DNA of 64,000 nt from Mariniflexile sp044335535 (GTDB taxonomy: Bacteria; Bacteroidota; Bacteroidia; Flavobacteriales; Flavobacteriaceae), in contig NZ_JBIQVZ010000005.1 of assembly GCF_044335535.1 (NCBI RefSeq), positions 186,001 to 250,000 of the forward strand, in the 5' to 3' direction. The notes below the pieces were generated by a model. It did not search any database. It worked only from the letters and a program-made list of their open reading frames with translations, and was not told the DNA's origin. Made by a program: the position numbers and the translations under genes. Below are positions 60,725 through 64,000 of this stretch, piece after piece; the stretch's first letter is position 1, and each line of letters starts with the position of its first letter.

Positions 60725-61363
60725 ATGGCACAGTCAAAAGCAAGTAAAAAGTTCATGAATATGGCTTACGGATTAGGAGCGGCAATTGTAATTATTGGAG
60801 CGCTTTTCAAAATTACTCATATGGAGTTTGGACCCATTACAGGTAACGCTATGTTAACATTAGGTCTTGTTACCGAAGCAGTTATTTTTGCATTATCAGC
60901 ATTTGAACCAGTAGATAGCGAATTAGATTGGTCTTTAGTGTATCCAGAACTAGCAGGAGGAGAAACAAGCAAAAAAGATAAAAATGAAAGCCCACAAGGG
61001 TTATTATCTAAAAAGTTAGATGAATTATTAAAAGACGCTAAAATTGATGGCGAGTTAATGGCAAGTTTAGGGGAAAGTATTAAAAACTTTGAAGGAGCTG
61101 CTAAAAATATGTCATCTAGCGCAAATTCTATAGAAGCTTCCAAAAAATATGGTGAAGAATTATCATTGGCAGCAGCTCAAATGGAATCTTTAAACAGTTT
61201 GTATAAAGTGCAGTTAGAAAGCATTAGCAGACAGGCAACGATTAATGAGGAGTCTGTTGAAAATGCATCTAAATTAAAAGAGCAAATGCAATCTTTAGCA
61301 TCTAACTTATCATCATTAAATGGCGTATACGGTGGTATGTTGTCTGCTATGACCAAAAACTAA
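60725..61363 (+). CDS. gldL: Type IX secretion motor protein GldL
   Basis: A 212-residue inner-membrane protein with two membrane helices near the N-terminus (about 14-31 and 38-60; GLGAAIVIIGALFKI and AMLTLGLVTEAVIFALSAF). Glu51 in the second helix fits the conserved proton-path Glu of GldL. The rest is a cytoplasmic helical tail. With GldM it forms the proton-driven rotary motor that powers type IX secretion and gliding. It lies 88 nt after gldK and 50 nt before gldM. Confidence 0.95.
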   Translation: MAQSKASKKFMNMAYGLGAAIVIIGALFKITHMEFGPITGNAMLTLGLVTEAVIFALSAFEPVDSELDWSLVYPELAGGETSKKDKNESPQGLLSKKLDELLKDAKIDGELMASLGESIKNFEGAAKNMSSSANSIEASKKYGEELSLAAAQMESLNSLYKVQLESISRQATINEESVENASKLKEQMQSLASNLSSLNGVYGGMLSAMTKN

Positions 61364-61413
61364 TTAGGGGTTAATCCCAAATTTTAATAATTAACCAAAA
61401 ACCTAATTAGACA

Positions 61414-62973
61414 ATGGCAGCAGGAAATTTATCACCCAGACAGAAAATGATTAATCTGATGTATTTAATATTTATAGCGATGCTAGCATTAAATATGTCT
61501 AAGGAAGTGCTTTCAGCCTTCGGATTAATGAACGAAAAGCTTACCGAGTCTAATCAAGCCACAGGAGAAAGAAATACTGCTTTCATGGCTAGCTTAGATC
61601 AAAAAGCTGTTGATCAACCAGAAAAATATGTATCATTAAAATCTAAAGCAGATCAGATAGATGATTTAGCATCAAAATTTAATAAATACCTAGAAGATTT
61701 GAAAGGTAACATGGTTGAAGGACTAGATGACCCTACAGATTACGAAATAATGGATAAGGGCGATTACCTTGACGAAAATTTCTTTAAAGGTGCAAAATTA
61801 AAGCCAGGAGGGGAAGAGTTTTTAGCTCAAATGGCAGCATATAGAGATGGCGTAGCTAAAATTTTAGCAAACGAAAAAGGGATGGAAAGTGTCGTTAAAG
61901 ATGTAAAAGAAAAATTTAACACAGACGATGTTACCAACAGAGATGGTATCAAACAAAGTTGGTTAGATTATCATTACAAAGGATTTCCTTTAGTAGCTTC
62001 ATTAACAAAAATGACACAACTTCAAGCCGATATTAAAACAACGCAGTCTGAGGTGTTATCAACGATGTTACAAGGCACACTTGCTACCGAGGTGTCTATG
62101 ACAAACTATACAACATTAATGGAAACATCAAAATCAGCTTATTTTAATGGTGAGCAATTTGATGGACAAATTGTGTTAGGTCGTAAAGATGCTACAACTA
62201 AACCAAATAGAGTAGAATTAACTTTGGACGGAAGAAAACTTACTGAAAAAGAATATTCTATTGAAGATGGAAAAGTTAAATTGAAAGTTGGAACAGGAAG
62301 TCCTGGAGAACATAAAATTGAAGGTAAACTAATCTTTGCACAAGATGGAGAAGATATTGAAGTGCCTGTAAAAACATCATTTGCTACGGTGCCTAAGCCT
62401 AATGCAGCAACTATTTCAGCAGATAAAATGAATGTAGTATATCGAGGTGTTAAAAACCCAATGACAATCTCTTTTGCTGGTATTGCCGATAATAATGTAA
62501 ATGCGTCTGCACAAGGTTTAAGTAGAGTAAGTGGTAGCAAGTATATAATGGATGCTACAAGAATTCAAGGTAGAGAAGTCACAATTAATGTTACTGGTAA
62601 AATTGAAGGACAAACCGTTAGTGATAGAGCAACATTCAGAATTAAAGATTTACCAAAACCGACAGGAACTATAAGAGGTGAAGACGGTGCTATAAAAATG
62701 CAACGTAACGCTCTTGAAATTTCAACCGTAGGTGCTAAGTTTGATGATTTCGATTTCGAATTGCCATTACATGTTACTGGATTTAAATTTAAAGTACCTG
62801 GTCAACCAACCATTGATGTCAATGGAAATAAGCTTGATAGTAGAGCTAAATCAGCATTACTAAAAGCCAAAAGAGGAACAGATGTTCAGATATTTGATAT
62901 TGAAGCTAAAGCAGGTAGTGTAAGCGTGATACTTAAAAAAGTATCTCCAATCATTATAGAGCTTACAAACTAA
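61414..62973 (+). CDS. gldM: Type IX secretion motor protein GldM
   Basis: A 519-residue bitopic protein: the short head LSPRQKMINLMYLIFIAMLALNMSKEVL carries the single membrane helix that enters the GldL ring. A long periplasmic part follows, with a helical first domain (to about 220) and three immunoglobulin-like domains (from about 225), ending MIIELTN-like (IIIELTN). It transmits motor torque across the periplasm to the GldK/GldN ring. Length and domain order are normal. Confidence 0.96.
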   Translation: MAAGNLSPRQKMINLMYLIFIAMLALNMSKEVLSAFGLMNEKLTESNQATGERNTAFMASLDQKAVDQPEKYVSLKSKADQIDDLASKFNKYLEDLKGNMVEGLDDPTDYEIMDKGDYLDENFFKGAKLKPGGEEFLAQMAAYRDGVAKILANEKGMESVVKDVKEKFNTDDVTNRDGIKQSWLDYHYKGFPLVASLTKMTQLQADIKTTQSEVLSTMLQGTLATEVSMTNYTTLMETSKSAYFNGEQFDGQIVLGRKDATTKPNRVELTLDGRKLTEKEYSIEDGKVKLKVGTGSPGEHKIEGKLIFAQDGEDIEVPVKTSFATVPKPNAATISADKMNVVYRGVKNPMTISFAGIADNNVNASAQGLSRVSGSKYIMDATRIQGREVTINVTGKIEGQTVSDRATFRIKDLPKPTGTIRGEDGAIKMQRNALEISTVGAKFDDFDFELPLHVTGFKFKVPGQPTIDVNGNKLDSRAKSALLKAKRGTDVQIFDIEAKAGSVSVILKKVSPIIIELTN

Positions 62974-63030
62974 TATAGGAATAAACATTTTGTTAATTCT
63001 CTAGTGATTAAAAAATGTATAATAAGATGA

Positions 63031-63084
63031 AACATCCTTATTGAAGTAGACTGAAAATTAGTCGTAAAGTCCAATAAGGATGTT
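63031..63084 (+). promoter_or_regulatory. Long hairpin between gldM and gldN
   Basis: AACATCCTTATTG (63031-63043) pairs perfectly over 13 bp with CAATAAGGATGTT (63072-63084); a small inner stem (GACT/AGTC) lies in the loop. There is no T-run after it, so it is not a standard terminator. It may set the gldM:gldN ratio or protect the message. Confidence 0.6.
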
Positions 63085-63120
63085 GCATGTTACCATTGAA
63101 ATAACAATAAAGATAAGCAC

Positions 63121-64000
63121 ATGAATTTAAAAAGTTTTTTATTAACCGTAACAGCTGTTTTTACAGTGTCAAGCATATTTGCTCAAGCTAATATACTAAA
63201 CGCTAAAAGCCCTGAAGAAATTGGGGTTAGAACAGATGCTCAAAAAGCCATAGATAATGATAAACCATTAGAATATGGTTATGTGGACGACAGAGATATC
63301 CTTTTTTCTAAGATGGTTTGGGAAAAAATTATTTTAGACGAACGTGCTAACTTTCCGTTGTACTATCCAATAGATACTAATAATATTGGTAGCGATAGAC
63401 GTTGTTTGTATGATGTACTTATGAAGAGCATTAAAAATGGTAGGATTGAAAACATTTATGATGATTCTTATTTTAAAACAAAACGTACTTTAAAAGATAT
63501 TGAAGCGGCATTAGTAAAGGTTGATACCACCGAATTAGGTATTGAACAACTAAATGCAGGTGAAGAATTGTCGGCAGAATATATAAACAGAAGAGATATT
63601 ACTGCTGCCGATATTACAGAGTATCATATTAAAGGCCTTTGGTATTTCGATAAGCGTCAGGCTGAAATGAAATACAGATTGTTAGGAATTGCTCCAGTTG
63701 CTCCAGACGTTAACTTTATTGATTCTGAAAACCCTGATTTAGTAGAGTTGTTTTGGGTGTTTTTCCCAGATGCTAGAGGGGTGTTGCACGAAGCTAAATC
63801 GTTTAATAATAAAAACAGTTCGATGCCATTTTCATTCGATCATATGTTAAATGCAAGACGCTTTCAAGCTTATATTTATAAAGAAGAGAATGTTCAAGGC
63901 GATAGAGCAGTTACAGAATATATATCGGACAATGCTTTAATGCAATTATTAGAGTCTGAAAGAATTAAAGAGAAAATTAGAGATTTTGAATTAGATATGT
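63121..64000 (+). CDS. gldN: Gliding motility / type IX secretion protein GldN, 3' end outside window
   Basis: ATG at 63121 opens a frame that stays open to the window edge (293 full codons). A signal peptide (FLLTVTAVFTVSSIFAQ) is followed by the conserved GldN body: YGYVDDRDILFSKMVWEKI, ERANFPLYYPID, YDVLMKSIKNG, and WVFFPDARGVLHE. GldN is periplasmic and forms the ring with GldK. The visible length is close to the full family size of about 300-330 residues, so only a little is missing. It lies 147 nt after gldM, across a long hairpin. Confidence 0.94.
   Translation, partial: MNLKSFLLTVTAVFTVSSIFAQANILNAKSPEEIGVRTDAQKAIDNDKPLEYGYVDDRDILFSKMVWEKIILDERANFPLYYPIDTNNIGSDRRCLYDVLMKSIKNGRIENIYDDSYFKTKRTLKDIEAALVKVDTTELGIEQLNAGEELSAEYINRRDITAADITEYHIKGLWYFDKRQAEMKYRLLGIAPVAPDVNFIDSENPDLVELFWVFFPDARGVLHEAKSFNNKNSSMPFSFDHMLNARRFQAYIYKEENVQGDRAVTEYISDNALMQLLESERIKEKIRDFELDM

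Noticed and set aside
1..64000. CRISPR arrays, tRNA or rRNA genes, phage or transposase genes
   Set aside because: None was recognised. No regularly spaced direct repeats with unique spacers, no cloverleaf ending in a TTCRA-type T-arm, and no transposase or integrase reading frame was seen by eye; a computational scan would be more reliable.

Overview
The window is chromosomal DNA from a member of the Bacteroidota, almost certainly the family Flavobacteriaceae. It is visibly AT-rich. Ribosome-binding sites are weak or absent, while many genes have the Bacteroidota promoter (-7 TAnnTTTG, sometimes with a -33 TTG). Gene content is typical of gliding, type IX secreting flavobacteria: gldB-gldC, gldK-gldL-gldM-gldN (gldN cut by the right edge), an exosortase F pair and a DPP-IV-type peptidase. 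The species cannot be named from this sequence alone.

Layout. 1-9.3 kb: two tandem DUF3857/transglutaminase-like genes, a MazG-like pyrophosphohydrolase, aroA, queA, rlmN and a polyprenyl diphosphate synthase. 9.3-12.1 kb: an arsenic resistance cluster on the minus strand (arsR, DUF6428, arsenate reductase, ACR3 pump) with two near-identical putative ArsR operators. 12.2-15.5 kb: a three-gene operon (circularly permuted ATP-grasp, alpha-E, transglutaminase) of unknown product. 15.5-19 kb: two palindromic repeats, then an ECF sigma factor, a single-TM putative anti-sigma protein and a predicted outer-membrane barrel. 19-25 kb: FMN reductase, dnaG, an orphan LuxR-type regulator, nadE and divergent gldB-gldC. 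24.7-26.9 kb: unrecognised lipoprotein and membrane genes. 26.8-33.2 kb: a lipoprotein peptide deformylase followed by the cell-shape cluster mreB-mreC-mreD-PBP2-rodA. 33.5-37 kb: a small acidic protein, a TPR histidine kinase, a LytTR regulator and a 42-residue membrane peptide, lying between mreB and purH. 37-43.2 kb: purH, a GAF protein, the exosortase F pair, a DPP-IV-like peptidase and a hydrolase remnant. 43.3-47 kb: a two-domain spondin lipoprotein and an OmpR-type two-component pair. 47-54 kb: groEL, groES, secG, a TPR-like protein, lptE, a sigma-54 activator and miaB. 54-64 kb: a membrane protein, topA, an arginase-fold protein lacking its metal ligands, and gldKLMN.

Several proteins keep a familiar fold but lack its catalytic or regulatory residues: DnaG without zinc ligands, a response regulator with Glu at the phosphorylation site, an arginase-like protein without metal ligands beside gldK, and a transglutaminase-like protein without Cys or His. 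A family of roughly 160-bp inverted-repeat elements occurs in at least four gene-free places. The best candidates for poorly described biology are the ATP-grasp/alpha-E/transglutaminase operon, the arginase-like protein upstream of the gliding motor genes, the exported peptide deformylase, and the repeat family. All functional statements rest on reading motifs by eye; no database search was run.
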